DNA of 64,000 nt from Paracoccus lichenicola (lineage in GTDB: Bacteria > Pseudomonadota > Alphaproteobacteria > Rhodobacterales > Rhodobacteraceae): the NCBI RefSeq assembly GCF_009708075.1, contig NZ_WMBT01000001.1, positions 124,001 through 188,000 of the forward strand, read 5' to 3'. A program made the position numbers and the translations under genes. Positions 16,291 to 24,805 of the stretch are shown in pieces; position 1 is the first letter of the stretch; each line of letters begins with the position of its first letter. The notes under the pieces are model-generated. The model was not told where the DNA came from, searched no databases, and worked only from the letters and a program-made list of their open reading frames with translations.

Positions 16291-17865
16291 ATGGACAGAA
16301 GAAAGTTTCTTCGTTACGGCGCGGCGACCGGTGCCCTGTTCGGCACCGCGCGCATCAATCCCGACTTCTTCTTCAGCTCGGCCCATGCGCAGGGCGCGCG
16401 GCCGCTGGTGTTCCTGTCGGCCGAGAACATCACCGGCAACTGGGATCCGACCGCGCATACCACGCTGTCGCAGACCAACATCGAAGGCTTCGTGATGGGC
16501 TATCTGACCCGCGCGCCAATGCGGCCCGGCGCGCCGGACGAGGTCGTTTATGAATTGGCGACCGAGATCACCGAACTGGACGCCCATCGGTTGCAGATCA
16601 AGCTGCGCGAAGGCGTGACCTTCCATGACGGCAAGCCCTTCAAGGCCGAGGACGTGAAGGCCACCTTTGAATACGGCGCGTTGCCGGACCGCCCCAAGCA
16701 GGTCTATCCCGGCCCGACCGACACCTTCGAGGTGACGACCCCCGACGATCATACCGTGGTCGTGGACACCTCGAAGGGCGGCTATGGCGCGTCGTTGTTC
16801 ATCTTCCTGGCGTCCTATCTGCCGATCCTGTCGGCAACCGACGTGGCCGCCGGCCCCAACGGTCCGCTGTCGCAGCGACTGAACGGAACCGGCCCGTTCC
16901 GCTTCGTCGAACAGCGCGGCAACGACACGGTGATGGAGGCGTTCCCGGACTATTTCCGCGGCGCGCCCAAGGTTCCGGGCGTGACCTTCAGCTTCGTGGG
17001 CGACGCGACCACGCGGATGCTGTCGCTGATGAACGGCCAAGCCGACGTGATCGAACGGCTGGAACCCGAACAGGTCGAGACCTTGCAGGCCCAGGAAGGC
17101 ATCAAGCTGTCGCGGCTGGTCTCGGTGGAAAACAAGTACCTGTGGTTCCGCTGCTCGAAACCGCCCTTCGACAACCCGCTTGTGCGCAAGGCCGCCGCCC
17201 ACGCCATCGACCGCGGCATGATCATGGAGATCATGGGCACGGCGGGCGAAGCGTCCAGCAACTTCATCTCGCCCATCAAGTTCGGCTACTTCGACATTCC
17301 CGACTATCCGGAATACAACCCCGAGGAATGCCAGCGCCTGCTGGCCGAGGCGGGCTTCCCGGGCGGACAGGGGCTTCCGGAACTGGAATACATCACCTCG
17401 ACCGGCTTCTATCCCAAGACCAAGGAATATGGCGAACTCATCACCGCATTGCTTCAGGAACAGGGCTTCCCCGTCACGCTGAACGTGATGGAGGTCGCCG
17501 CCTGGAACGAGCGCCTGTACGACCGTCCGGGCGGCGGGCCGGGCCACATGGTCGATTGCGGCTGGTCCACCGGATCGCCCGAACCCGACCTGGTATTGCG
17601 CACGCATTTCCATTCGACCAGCAAGCGCATCTGCGGGATCGTCGATCCCGAACTGGACGCCGCCCTGGACGAGGAACGCAACGCGCCGTCGATGGAAGCG
17701 CGCAAGCAGTCGCTGCAAGCCAACCTGATGCCGATGCTGGCCGACAAGGTTCCGGCGCTGAGCCTGTTCACCTCGGTCCTAATCCACGGGATGCGCGCGG
17801 ATGTGGACGGGTTGTTCATCTATCCCGACGGGCAAAGCGACGCGGCCAGCGCGACGGTCGCCTGA
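16291..17865 (+). CDS. ABC transporter substrate-binding protein, family 5 (peptide/opine/nickel type), Tat signal
   Basis: The 524-residue protein is a cluster C (SBP_bac_5) periplasmic binding protein. The N-terminus DRRKFLRYGAATGALFG is a twin-arginine signal, with likely cleavage after AHAQ near residue 34. The family core LREGVTFHDGKPFKAEDV is near residue 110 and NPLVRKAAAHAID near 290. This family binds peptides, opines, glutathione, nickel complexes and other bulky ligands, so the ligand cannot be read directly. AGGAG lies 6-10 bases before the ATG at 16291. A strong hairpin follows the stop and probably raises its mRNA level above that of the permease genes. Confidence 0.92.
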   Translation: MDRRKFLRYGAATGALFGTARINPDFFFSSAHAQGARPLVFLSAENITGNWDPTAHTTLSQTNIEGFVMGYLTRAPMRPGAPDEVVYELATEITELDAHRLQIKLREGVTFHDGKPFKAEDVKATFEYGALPDRPKQVYPGPTDTFEVTTPDDHTVVVDTSKGGYGASLFIFLASYLPILSATDVAAGPNGPLSQRLNGTGPFRFVEQRGNDTVMEAFPDYFRGAPKVPGVTFSFVGDATTRMLSLMNGQADVIERLEPEQVETLQAQEGIKLSRLVSVENKYLWFRCSKPPFDNPLVRKAAAHAIDRGMIMEIMGTAGEASSNFISPIKFGYFDIPDYPEYNPEECQRLLAEAGFPGGQGLPELEYITSTGFYPKTKEYGELITALLQEQGFPVTLNVMEVAAWNERLYDRPGGGPGHMVDCGWSTGSPEPDLVLRTHFHSTSKRICGIVDPELDAALDEERNAPSMEARKQSLQANLMPMLADKVPALSLFTSVLIHGMRADVDGLFIYPDGQSDAASATVA

Positions 17866-17873
17866 CGCAGCCA

Positions 17874-17900
17874 CCGGGACCGCCCCCGCGGCGGTCCCGG
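17874..17900 (+). other. Intercistronic stem-loop after the binding-protein gene
   Basis: CCGGGACCGCC pairs perfectly over 11 bp with GGCGGTCCCGG around a 5-base loop, 9 bases after the binding-protein stop. No T-run follows, so it is not a simple terminator. Stem-loops here commonly protect the upstream message from 3' decay. Confidence 0.7.
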
Positions 17901-17936
17901 ATCTCCGATGACATGCCACGCAATGCGGAGCCGCAG

Positions 17937-18917
17937 ATGTTCATCCTTCGATTCCTGGCGCGCCGGCTGTTCCAAGGCGCGATCATCGTCTTTCTGGTCT
18001 CGGCCCTGATCTTCACGCTGCTGCGCGTCGTGCCGGGCGATCCGGTGCGCCTGATGGCCGGAGGCATGGCGCCCGAAGCGTTGATCGAGCAGATCGCCGC
18101 CGACATGGGCCTGCGCGACCCGATCTGGCAGCAGTTCGGCCGCTATATCGGCGGCGTCGTGCAGGGCGACCTGGGCCAAAGCTTCGTGCGGCCCGCGAAC
18201 GGCGCGGCAGTCGGCGGGGCCAGCTTCGACGACACCACCCGCAGCGAACGGGCCGAGGTGCTGGCCCTGATCGCCGACACCGCGCCGATGACCCTGCAAC
18301 TGGCGCTGCTGGCGATGGTCTTCGCGCTGGTCATCGCGGTGCCCGTCGGGGTCTGGGGCGGGCTGCATCCCGGCGGCTGGCCCGACCGGATGGCGCTTTA
18401 CCTGTCGTCGCTGTTCGTCAGCCTGCCGAACTTCTGGCTGGGGATCGTGCTGGCGCTGATCCTGTCGGTAAAGCTGCAACTGATGCCTGCCATCGGCTAC
18501 AAGGGTTTCGCCTACACGATCCTGCCCGCCCTGGTCCTGGCCATCGAGATCGCGCCGTTCCTGATCCGCACCCTGACCGTCTCGGTCGCGGGGGTGATGG
18601 GCCAGACCTTCATCGACATCGCCCGCGTGCGCGGCCTGACGCGCAACCAGATCGTCTTTCGCCACGCCCTGAAGAATTCGTCGATCCCGCTGCTGAACCT
18701 GATCGGCGTGCAGTTTTCGATGCTGCTGGGCGGCGTGCTGGTGATCGAATTCATCTTCGACTATCCGGGCCTTGGCCTTCTGACCATCAACGCGGTCATG
18801 CAGCGGGACTTTCCGCTGATCCAGGGCATCGCGATCGTCACCGCCGCCGCCTTTGTCCTGATCAACATCATCGTTGACCTGGTTGCGACCACCATCGACC
18901 CGAGGCTGGAATACTGA
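17937..18917 (+). CDS. ABC transporter permease (DppB-type)
   Basis: The 326-residue protein is a family 5 importer permease with six membrane helices. It opens with LRFLARRLFQGAIIVFLV and the DppB-family motif RVVPGDPVRLMAGG. The coupling-helix region is DIARVRGLTRNQIVFRHALKNSSIPLL, and the EFIFDYPGLGLL segment follows. Start 17937 is preferred (GGAG 7 bases upstream) to the in-frame ATG at 17913, which adds a non-helical tail. Its TGA overlaps the ATG of the partner permease by one base. Confidence 0.93.
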   Translation: MFILRFLARRLFQGAIIVFLVSALIFTLLRVVPGDPVRLMAGGMAPEALIEQIAADMGLRDPIWQQFGRYIGGVVQGDLGQSFVRPANGAAVGGASFDDTTRSERAEVLALIADTAPMTLQLALLAMVFALVIAVPVGVWGGLHPGGWPDRMALYLSSLFVSLPNFWLGIVLALILSVKLQLMPAIGYKGFAYTILPALVLAIEIAPFLIRTLTVSVAGVMGQTFIDIARVRGLTRNQIVFRHALKNSSIPLLNLIGVQFSMLLGGVLVIEFIFDYPGLGLLTINAVMQRDFPLIQGIAIVTAAAFVLINIIVDLVATTIDPRLEY

Positions 18918-19828
18918 TGAGCAGCATCGACATCACCACCGTCCCCGTGGCGCGCCTGCGCGAACGCAAGGTCTCGACCCGGATCTGGCGGCAGGCCTTC
19001 GCCTCGGTCGAATTCAGGATCGGCCTGATCGTGCTGGTCCTGCTGGTTGCCGCGGCGCTGCTGTATCCATCGCTGTCAGGCATCGACCCGGTCAAGATGA
19101 ACATCAAGGCCAAGCTGATGCCGCCCTTGTTCATGGGCGAGGGCTGGAGCTGGTCCCACCCCTTGGGAACCGACCAGCTGGGCCGCGACATGCTGGTGCG
19201 CGCCCTTGTGGGCTTGCGCTATTCGCTGCTGATCGGGGTGTCCACAACCGTGCTGATGCTGCTGGTCGGGGCGCTGATCGGGCTGTTCGCAGGCTATTTC
19301 GGGGGCAAGACCGACACGATCCTGATGCGTCTGACGGATGCGCAGCTGTCGATCCCGATGATCATCCTGGCGATCACCATCCTGGGCGTGTCGCGCCCGA
19401 CCATCCCCTCGATCATCCTGGTTCTGGGGCTGGCGGGCTGGCCCGTCTATGCCCGCGTCATGCGGTCCACCGTCATGTCCGAACGCAAGAAGGAATACGT
19501 CCGCGGCGCGATGGTGCTGGGCGCGACGGACTGGCGGATCATGTTCGCGCTGATCCTGCCCCTGGTGCTGCCGCCCATGGCCTTTGTCGCGGTGCTGGAC
19601 ATCGCGCGCATGATGATCTTCGAATCCGTGCTGGGCTTTCTGGGCCTCGGCGTGCAGCCGCCGACGCCGACCTTCGGCAACATCATCGCGGACGGGCGGA
19701 AATACCTGATGAACGCCTGGTGGATCGCCACCATGCCGGGGATCTTCCTGGTGCTGGTGCTGACCTCGATCAACCTGATGGGGGCCAGCCTGGAACGCGC
19801 CCGCAACGCCATCTACGGAGGCGCATGA
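18917..19828 (+). CDS. ABC transporter permease (DppC-type)
   Basis: The 303-residue second permease has an N-terminal helix, the family segment HPLGTDQLGRDMLVRALVG after a periplasmic loop, and four or five further helices. The coupling motif is YVRGAMVLGATDWRIMFALILP. The ending ARMMIFESVLGFLGLGVQPPTPTFG is typical of DppC/OppC. It would pair with the gene at 17937 to form the channel. One-base overlap upstream and a one-base gap to the ATPase gene indicate translational coupling. Confidence 0.94.
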   Translation: MSSIDITTVPVARLRERKVSTRIWRQAFASVEFRIGLIVLVLLVAAALLYPSLSGIDPVKMNIKAKLMPPLFMGEGWSWSHPLGTDQLGRDMLVRALVGLRYSLLIGVSTTVLMLLVGALIGLFAGYFGGKTDTILMRLTDAQLSIPMIILAITILGVSRPTIPSIILVLGLAGWPVYARVMRSTVMSERKKEYVRGAMVLGATDWRIMFALILPLVLPPMAFVAVLDIARMMIFESVLGFLGLGVQPPTPTFGNIIADGRKYLMNAWWIATMPGIFLVLVLTSINLMGASLERARNAIYGGA

Positions 19829-19829
19829 A

Positions 19830-21641
19830 ATGCTGGACGGTGCTGAAACCCGGACGTTGCTGTCGGTCCGCAACCTGTCGGTCATGGCCGGCGACCGGAC
19901 CATCCTGGACGGCATCAGCTTCGATCTGCAGCCGCGCCGGATCCTGTCTGTGATCGGCGAAAGCGGATCGGGCAAGACCGTGCTGGCCCGCACGCTGGCA
20001 AGCTGGCTTTCCCCGCCCCTGCGTGTCTCGGGTGGCACCGTGCTGTTTCAAGGCCGCGACCTGCTGGCCGATCCCACCCATGCCCGCAGCCTGTCGGGAC
20101 GAGAGATCGCCTATGTCGGCGGCAACCCGGCGGGCGCGCTGGATCCGACCATGACGGTGGGCGCGCAACTGGTCGAAAAGCTGCGCGCGGTGCGGCCCGA
20201 CATTCCCGCAGCAAAGGCGCGCGACAAGGCGATCCAACTGCTGAAGGCGGTCAGGATCCCCGCGGCGGAGCGGCGCTTCAACGAGTACCCGTTCCAGTAT
20301 TCGGGCGGCATGATGCAGCGCGCGATGATCGTGGATGCGCTGATATCGGACCCCGCACTGCTGATCGCGGACAACATCACGCAGCCGCTGGACGTGACCG
20401 TCGCCGCGCAGATCCTGAAGCTGATGCGGGACCTGAACGCCGAATTCTCGACCGCGATCCTGTTCATCTGTTCGTCCCTGCCGGTGGCCTGCGACGCCTC
20501 GGACGAGGTGATGGTGCTGCACAAGGGCCGGGTCGTCGAACGCCAGACCCCCGCGGCCCTGATCGCATCGCCGCAGCATGGCTATACCTACGCGCTGATC
20601 GCGGAACTGCCGACGCTGTGGCAGGGCGGTCCCGACCGCCGCCGCCGCGTGCCCGCCACCGAACGCCCGATCATGTCGGTTCGCGGCGTGTCCAAGGCCT
20701 ACGAGACGCGCGGCAAGTCCGGCAAGGCCCTGGTCCAGGCAGTGCGGAACGCCGATTTCGACGTTTTCGCGGGCGACAACTTCGGCATCGTCGGAGAATC
20801 CGGTTGCGGCAAGTCATCGCTCATGCGGCTGCTGACCGGGCTGGAACGTCCCGATGGCGGCCGGATCCTGTTCAAGGGCGAAGACGTGGGCACGGCCAGC
20901 CGGAAACGCCTGCGCGAACTGCGGCGAGAGTTCCAGCTGGTGCTGCAAGACCCCTACGGATCCTTGCCGCCGCAATCGGCAATCGGCGCGATCCTGGAGG
21001 AACCGTTGAAGATCCACCGCATCGGCACCCGGGCCGAGCGGCGGGATCGCGCCCGCGCGGTCATGTCCGAGGTCGGCCTGCATCCCGGCCTTTACGAAAG
21101 CCTGCCCACCGGGCTGTCGGCGGGCCAGCGCCAACGGCTGAACGTCGCCCGCGCGATGATCCTGGAACCCGACCTGCTGATCATGGACGAAACGCTGTCG
21201 GCGCTGGACCAGACCGAACAGGGCAAGCTGCTGGATCTGTTCGAGCGTTTGCAGGCCCGGCACGGCTTCACCTATATCTTCATCAGCCACGACCTGACCA
21301 TGGTGCGGCAGGTGTGTTCGCGGATCGCGGTGATGTATCTGGGCGAGGCGGTCGAGGTCGCGCCGAACGACCGGCTGTTCTTCGACCCCGGCCATCCCTA
21401 TACCCGCGGGCTGCTGTCCGCCGCCCCCACGCTGGAACCGCGCCGCTATCGCCCCGAGGATTGCCTGCTGGAGGGCGAGCCGCCCAGTCCCATCGACCTG
21501 CCGCCCGGCTGCGCCTTTGCCAGCCGCTGCCCCCATGCCTTCGACCGCTGCCGCGCGGAAAACCCCGCGCTGCTGTCGCGCGGCGGACAGGCCCTGGCGG
21601 CCTGTTTCCTGAATGAACCTCACGAGGCCACGCATGTCTGA
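19830..21641 (+). CDS. Fused dual ABC ATPase (DppD-DppF type) with a degenerate first nucleotide-binding domain
   Basis: The 603-residue protein carries two nucleotide-binding domains for the adjacent permeases. Domain 2 is complete: Walker A GESGCGKS (322-329), Q-loop VLQDP, signature SAGQRQR (430-436), Walker B MDE (E454), switch H487, and a C-terminal oligopeptide-ABC region with three to four Cys. Domain 1 keeps Walker A GESGSGKT (43-50) and signature YSGGMMQR, but its Walker B reads IADNITQPLD, so the catalytic Glu is Asn182. The switch His is lost (FICSSLPVA), and the Q-loop reads YVGGNP without Gln. One ATP site should thus hydrolyse poorly. GGAGG lies 7 bases before the ATG. Confidence 0.92.
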   Translation: MLDGAETRTLLSVRNLSVMAGDRTILDGISFDLQPRRILSVIGESGSGKTVLARTLASWLSPPLRVSGGTVLFQGRDLLADPTHARSLSGREIAYVGGNPAGALDPTMTVGAQLVEKLRAVRPDIPAAKARDKAIQLLKAVRIPAAERRFNEYPFQYSGGMMQRAMIVDALISDPALLIADNITQPLDVTVAAQILKLMRDLNAEFSTAILFICSSLPVACDASDEVMVLHKGRVVERQTPAALIASPQHGYTYALIAELPTLWQGGPDRRRRVPATERPIMSVRGVSKAYETRGKSGKALVQAVRNADFDVFAGDNFGIVGESGCGKSSLMRLLTGLERPDGGRILFKGEDVGTASRKRLRELRREFQLVLQDPYGSLPPQSAIGAILEEPLKIHRIGTRAERRDRARAVMSEVGLHPGLYESLPTGLSAGQRQRLNVARAMILEPDLLIMDETLSALDQTEQGKLLDLFERLQARHGFTYIFISHDLTMVRQVCSRIAVMYLGEAVEVAPNDRLFFDPGHPYTRGLLSAAPTLEPRRYRPEDCLLEGEPPSPIDLPPGCAFASRCPHAFDRCRAENPALLSRGGQALAACFLNEPHEATHV

Positions 21642-22914
21642 CACCCTTTCGCTGACCCGCATCGACGCCGATCTTCTGGCGCGACTGATGGACAAGGTGT
21701 CCGAATTCGGCGCGACCGGCGACGGCGGGATCGACCGCCCGGCGCTGACCGACGCCCACAAGGCCGCGCGCGACTGGTTCGCGGGCGAAATGCGCGCGCG
21801 GGGCTATCGGGTACTGGTGGACGACATCGGCAACCTGTTCGGGCAGCTTGATCTGGCCGGACCCGGTGCGCCCCTGGTGATGATCGGATCGCACCTGGAC
21901 AGCCAGCCCAGGGGCGGACGCTTCGACGGCGCCTATGGCGTGGTGGCCGCCCTGGCCGCCATCGAGACCTTCCGCCGCGAAGCCGCCGACGGGGGCACCG
22001 CGCCGCGCTGCAACTATGCCGTCGCCGACTGGATGAACGAGGAAGGCGCGCGGTTCCAGCCCAGTCTGCTGGGATCCTCGGTCTTCGCGGGGGCCATCGA
22101 CCGCGATTGGGCGCTGGCGCGCGCGGATCGCGATGGCAGGACGGTGGAACAGGAACTGGGGCGCACCGGCTACAGGGGCAGCGACCCGGCGCCCAGGCCC
22201 GACCTGTATCTGGAAATCCATATCGAGGGCGATGCCAGGATGGAACGCGCGGGCGCCCGCATCGCCCCCTTCGTGCGACATTGGGGGGCGCTGAAGGTCC
22301 GCATCGAAATGACCGGCGAACAGAACCACACCGGTCCCACCCCGATGGAGGATCGCCGCGATGCCGTCCTGGGCGCGGCCCATGTCATCGCCTTTGTCCG
22401 GGAACTGGCCGATACCGCGGCGGACACGCTGTTCACGTCGGTCGCGCGGGTGGACATCTCGCCCAATTCGCCCAACATCGTGCCGGGCCGCGCGGTGCTG
22501 TTCTGCGAACTGCGCGCCCCGGAAGCCGCGATGCTGGAATGGTCCGAGGCAAGGCTTCGGGACGCCCTGCCCGGGCTTGCGGCCAAGGCCAGGGTGACGG
22601 CCGAAATCGTGGCGGTGGACCGCCGCGACGCGGGCAGGTTCGATCCGCGCCTTGTCGCGCTGACCGAGGCCGTCGCCGACGATTTCGGCCATGCCCGGAT
22701 GCGGCTGGACACCATCGGCGGGCATGACGCCGTGGCGCTGAATGCCGTGATGCCCGCCATCGTGGTGGCCGTGCCCTCGGCCGGGGGCGTCATCCACCGC
22801 AACGACGAATACACCAGCCCCGAGGATCTGGCCGCAGGCGGCGACGTGCTGGTCGAGATGATCCGCCGCATCGACGCGGCGGGCGGGGACCTGGACAAGG
22901 CGGCGCGGCCATGA
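21634..22914 (+). CDS. M20-family amidohydrolase (N-carbamoyl-amino acid hydrolase / allantoate amidohydrolase type)
   Basis: The 426-residue protein belongs to the hydantoinase/carbamoylase branch of M20 metallopeptidases. Its di-metal site reads GSHLDSQPRGGRFDGAYGV (about 82-100) and MNEEGARF (about 134-141). LEIHIEGDARME replaces the common LHIEQGP, and HRNDEYTS closes the site. GEQNHTGPTPMEDRRD is the family dimerisation and substrate segment. Relatives hydrolyse N-carbamoyl amino acids, beta-ureidopropionate, allantoate or related C-N bonds, releasing CO2 and NH3. In this operon it probably frees the amino compound that later enzymes use. It starts within the ATPase gene (8-base overlap). 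Exact substrate unknown. Confidence 0.85.
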   Translation: MSDTLSLTRIDADLLARLMDKVSEFGATGDGGIDRPALTDAHKAARDWFAGEMRARGYRVLVDDIGNLFGQLDLAGPGAPLVMIGSHLDSQPRGGRFDGAYGVVAALAAIETFRREAADGGTAPRCNYAVADWMNEEGARFQPSLLGSSVFAGAIDRDWALARADRDGRTVEQELGRTGYRGSDPAPRPDLYLEIHIEGDARMERAGARIAPFVRHWGALKVRIEMTGEQNHTGPTPMEDRRDAVLGAAHVIAFVRELADTAADTLFTSVARVDISPNSPNIVPGRAVLFCELRAPEAAMLEWSEARLRDALPGLAAKARVTAEIVAVDRRDAGRFDPRLVALTEAVADDFGHARMRLDTIGGHDAVALNAVMPAIVVAVPSAGGVIHRNDEYTSPEDLAAGGDVLVEMIRRIDAAGGDLDKAARP

Positions 22915-23864
22915 CCGCGCTTGTCACCGACGCGATGCTAGCCCGGGCCGCGCAGGCGGCGGGGCTGGCCGCGAACCTGCCCGCGCGGCCCGGCCCCGCA
23001 CCCCTGGCCTCGCCCAGCTACAAGGCTCTGGAAAGCGCCTCGATCCTTGTGTCCGCGCCGCAGGGCGAGGTCTTCCTGAAGGTCATGCACCCCGAGATGC
23101 GCGACGGCTTCGACCTGCCCGCCGCCATGCAGCTTGCCACGCAGGCGGGCGAAGCCGGGATCGCGCCGCGCGTGTTGTGGTCCGATGCGGGCACCGGCGC
23201 CGTCGCCATGCAGGCGCTGACCGGCTGGCGCACTGCCACCCAGTTCACCTTGCAGGATCCTGCCGTGACGGGTGCCGCGATGGCCGCGTTGCGCACCCTG
23301 CACGGCACCGCCCCGCTGGCCCACCGCTTCGACCCCTTCGCGCTGATCGACACGCAGATCGAGGCCTTGGCCGCGCTGGACAGCCTGCCCGACGATGCCG
23401 CATGGCTGCGCCGCCTGGTCTTCCGGTTGCGGCCGATGCTGGACGACGCGCCGCTGGCGCCTTGCCGCAACGACGGCGCGGCGTCCAACCTGATGGTCGG
23501 GCCGGACGGGCAGGTCATGCTGGTCGATTTCGACCGGGCGGGCATGAACGATCCGCTTTACGACATCGGCTGCCTGCTGGCCGAGGTCACGGATTTTCCG
23601 CAGGACATGCAGGCGGGGTTCCTGGCCTTTTGGGGGCGCCCCGACGATGCGGCCCTTGCCCGCGCGCGGCTGTGGTCGGTGGTGGACGACATGCTGCACG
23701 CGCTGTGGTCGCGCAGGCTGGCGCTGATGTCGGCCCGGCGCGGGGTCGAATGGCTGAAATACGGCGAATGGCGGCTGATGCGGCTGCGCCTGGCGCTGAA
23801 CCATCCCGACTTCGAGCAGCTGGTCCGCCTGGCCCGTGCCCCCGGCCTGAGGGACGCGTCATGA
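22911..23864 (+). CDS. APH/choline-kinase-fold phosphotransferase 1
   Basis: The 317-residue protein has the small-molecule kinase (APH) fold: a likely ATP Lys in EVFLKVMH (K57), a catalytic-loop motif CRNDGAASNLM (185-195) and a metal Asp in MLVDFDRAG (D206). The Brenner HxDxxxxN motif keeps Asp188 and Asn193, but His is replaced by Arg186. The following GMNDPLYDIG resembles choline/ethanolamine kinases. Phosphorylation of an amino alcohol or similar compound is plausible. It overlaps both neighbours by four bases (ATGA) and is a distant paralogue of the next gene, sharing the same carboxy-terminal layout (YGEWRLMRLR versus YGMWKLMRFR). Confidence 0.82.
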   Translation: MTALVTDAMLARAAQAAGLAANLPARPGPAPLASPSYKALESASILVSAPQGEVFLKVMHPEMRDGFDLPAAMQLATQAGEAGIAPRVLWSDAGTGAVAMQALTGWRTATQFTLQDPAVTGAAMAALRTLHGTAPLAHRFDPFALIDTQIEALAALDSLPDDAAWLRRLVFRLRPMLDDAPLAPCRNDGAASNLMVGPDGQVMLVDFDRAGMNDPLYDIGCLLAEVTDFPQDMQAGFLAFWGRPDDAALARARLWSVVDDMLHALWSRRLALMSARRGVEWLKYGEWRLMRLRLALNHPDFEQLVRLARAPGLRDAS

Positions 23865-24805
23865 TGATGAAGCCCATCGGCTCTGCCGCGCACGCGCTGG
23901 AAGAAACCATCGAGCAGGTGATCCGCGACGCCCCCCTGTTCCGGGGCGGCGAGGGCATCGTCTATGGTCCCGTGCCGGGCGGCATTTCCAACGAGAACTG
24001 GCGGGTGCGGACGCTGGACGGGACGGGCGACTGGTTCGTCAAGGTGCCGGGCAACGGGACCGAGATGTTCATCGACCGGGTGGCGGCGATGGACGCCTCG
24101 CGCAAGGCCGCGGCCGCCGGACTGGGACCGCGCGTCCATGACGACCTGGCCCATCGGGGGATCGAGATCAACGACTTCCTGCCCGGCCACCGCGCCTCGA
24201 CCCACAGCGACTTCGCGGCCCGCGACAAGCGCGCGGCGGCCATCGCCGCCTATCGCCGGATGCACGCGCTGCCCGCGCTTGGCCTTACCAAGACCGTGTT
24301 CGACATGATCGACGAACATGCCGCCCAGTGCCGCGATCTGGACGCGCCGCGCTTTCGCAACCATGACTGGGTGATGCTGAACGAATCCATGGCGCGCGAG
24401 GCGCTGCTGGCCTCGGGCCTGGATCTGGTGCCTTGCTTCAACGATCCGATGCCGGGCAACTTCATGATCGGACCGGACGGCTCGATCATGCTGATCGACT
24501 ATGAATACAGTTCCATGAACGATCGGTGCTATGATCTGGGCATCTGGTTCGGAGAGATGTTCTTCGCCCCCGCGCAGGAGATGGAGTTGATCGAGGAATA
24601 TTTCGGACGGGTTTCCCGCGACCTGGTTGCCCGCGTCACCGTCCACAAGGCGCTGGCCGACGTGAAATGGGCGCTGTGGTCGATGGTGCAGTTGCGCGTG
24701 TCGCGGCTGGATTTCGATTTCCACAAGTACGGCATGTGGAAGCTGATGCGGTTCCGCCAGATCACCGGCCACCCGGACTGGCCTGCGCAGCTGAGAGCGT
24801 TGTGA
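23861..24805 (+). CDS. APH/choline-kinase-fold phosphotransferase 2
   Basis: The 314-residue protein is closer to choline kinase/LicA. GGISNENWRV (40-49) is the glycine-rich nucleotide loop, K61 the likely ATP lysine, and CFNDPMPGNFM (192-202) the catalytic loop. MLIDYEYSSMNDRCYDLG (210-227) matches the choline-kinase signature with IDxEY. The HxD histidine is Phe193, while Asp195, Asn200 and Asp213 remain. The probable substrate is choline, ethanolamine or an analogue. Having two adjacent copies suggests two substrates, a heterodimer, or one regulatory partner. Start is the first of three consecutive ATGs, overlapping the preceding stop; the end overlaps eutB by one base. Confidence 0.84.
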   Translation: MMMKPIGSAAHALEETIEQVIRDAPLFRGGEGIVYGPVPGGISNENWRVRTLDGTGDWFVKVPGNGTEMFIDRVAAMDASRKAAAAGLGPRVHDDLAHRGIEINDFLPGHRASTHSDFAARDKRAAAIAAYRRMHALPALGLTKTVFDMIDEHAAQCRDLDAPRFRNHDWVMLNESMAREALLASGLDLVPCFNDPMPGNFMIGPDGSIMLIDYEYSSMNDRCYDLGIWFGEMFFAPAQEMELIEEYFGRVSRDLVARVTVHKALADVKWALWSMVQLRVSRLDFDFHKYGMWKLMRFRQITGHPDWPAQLRAL

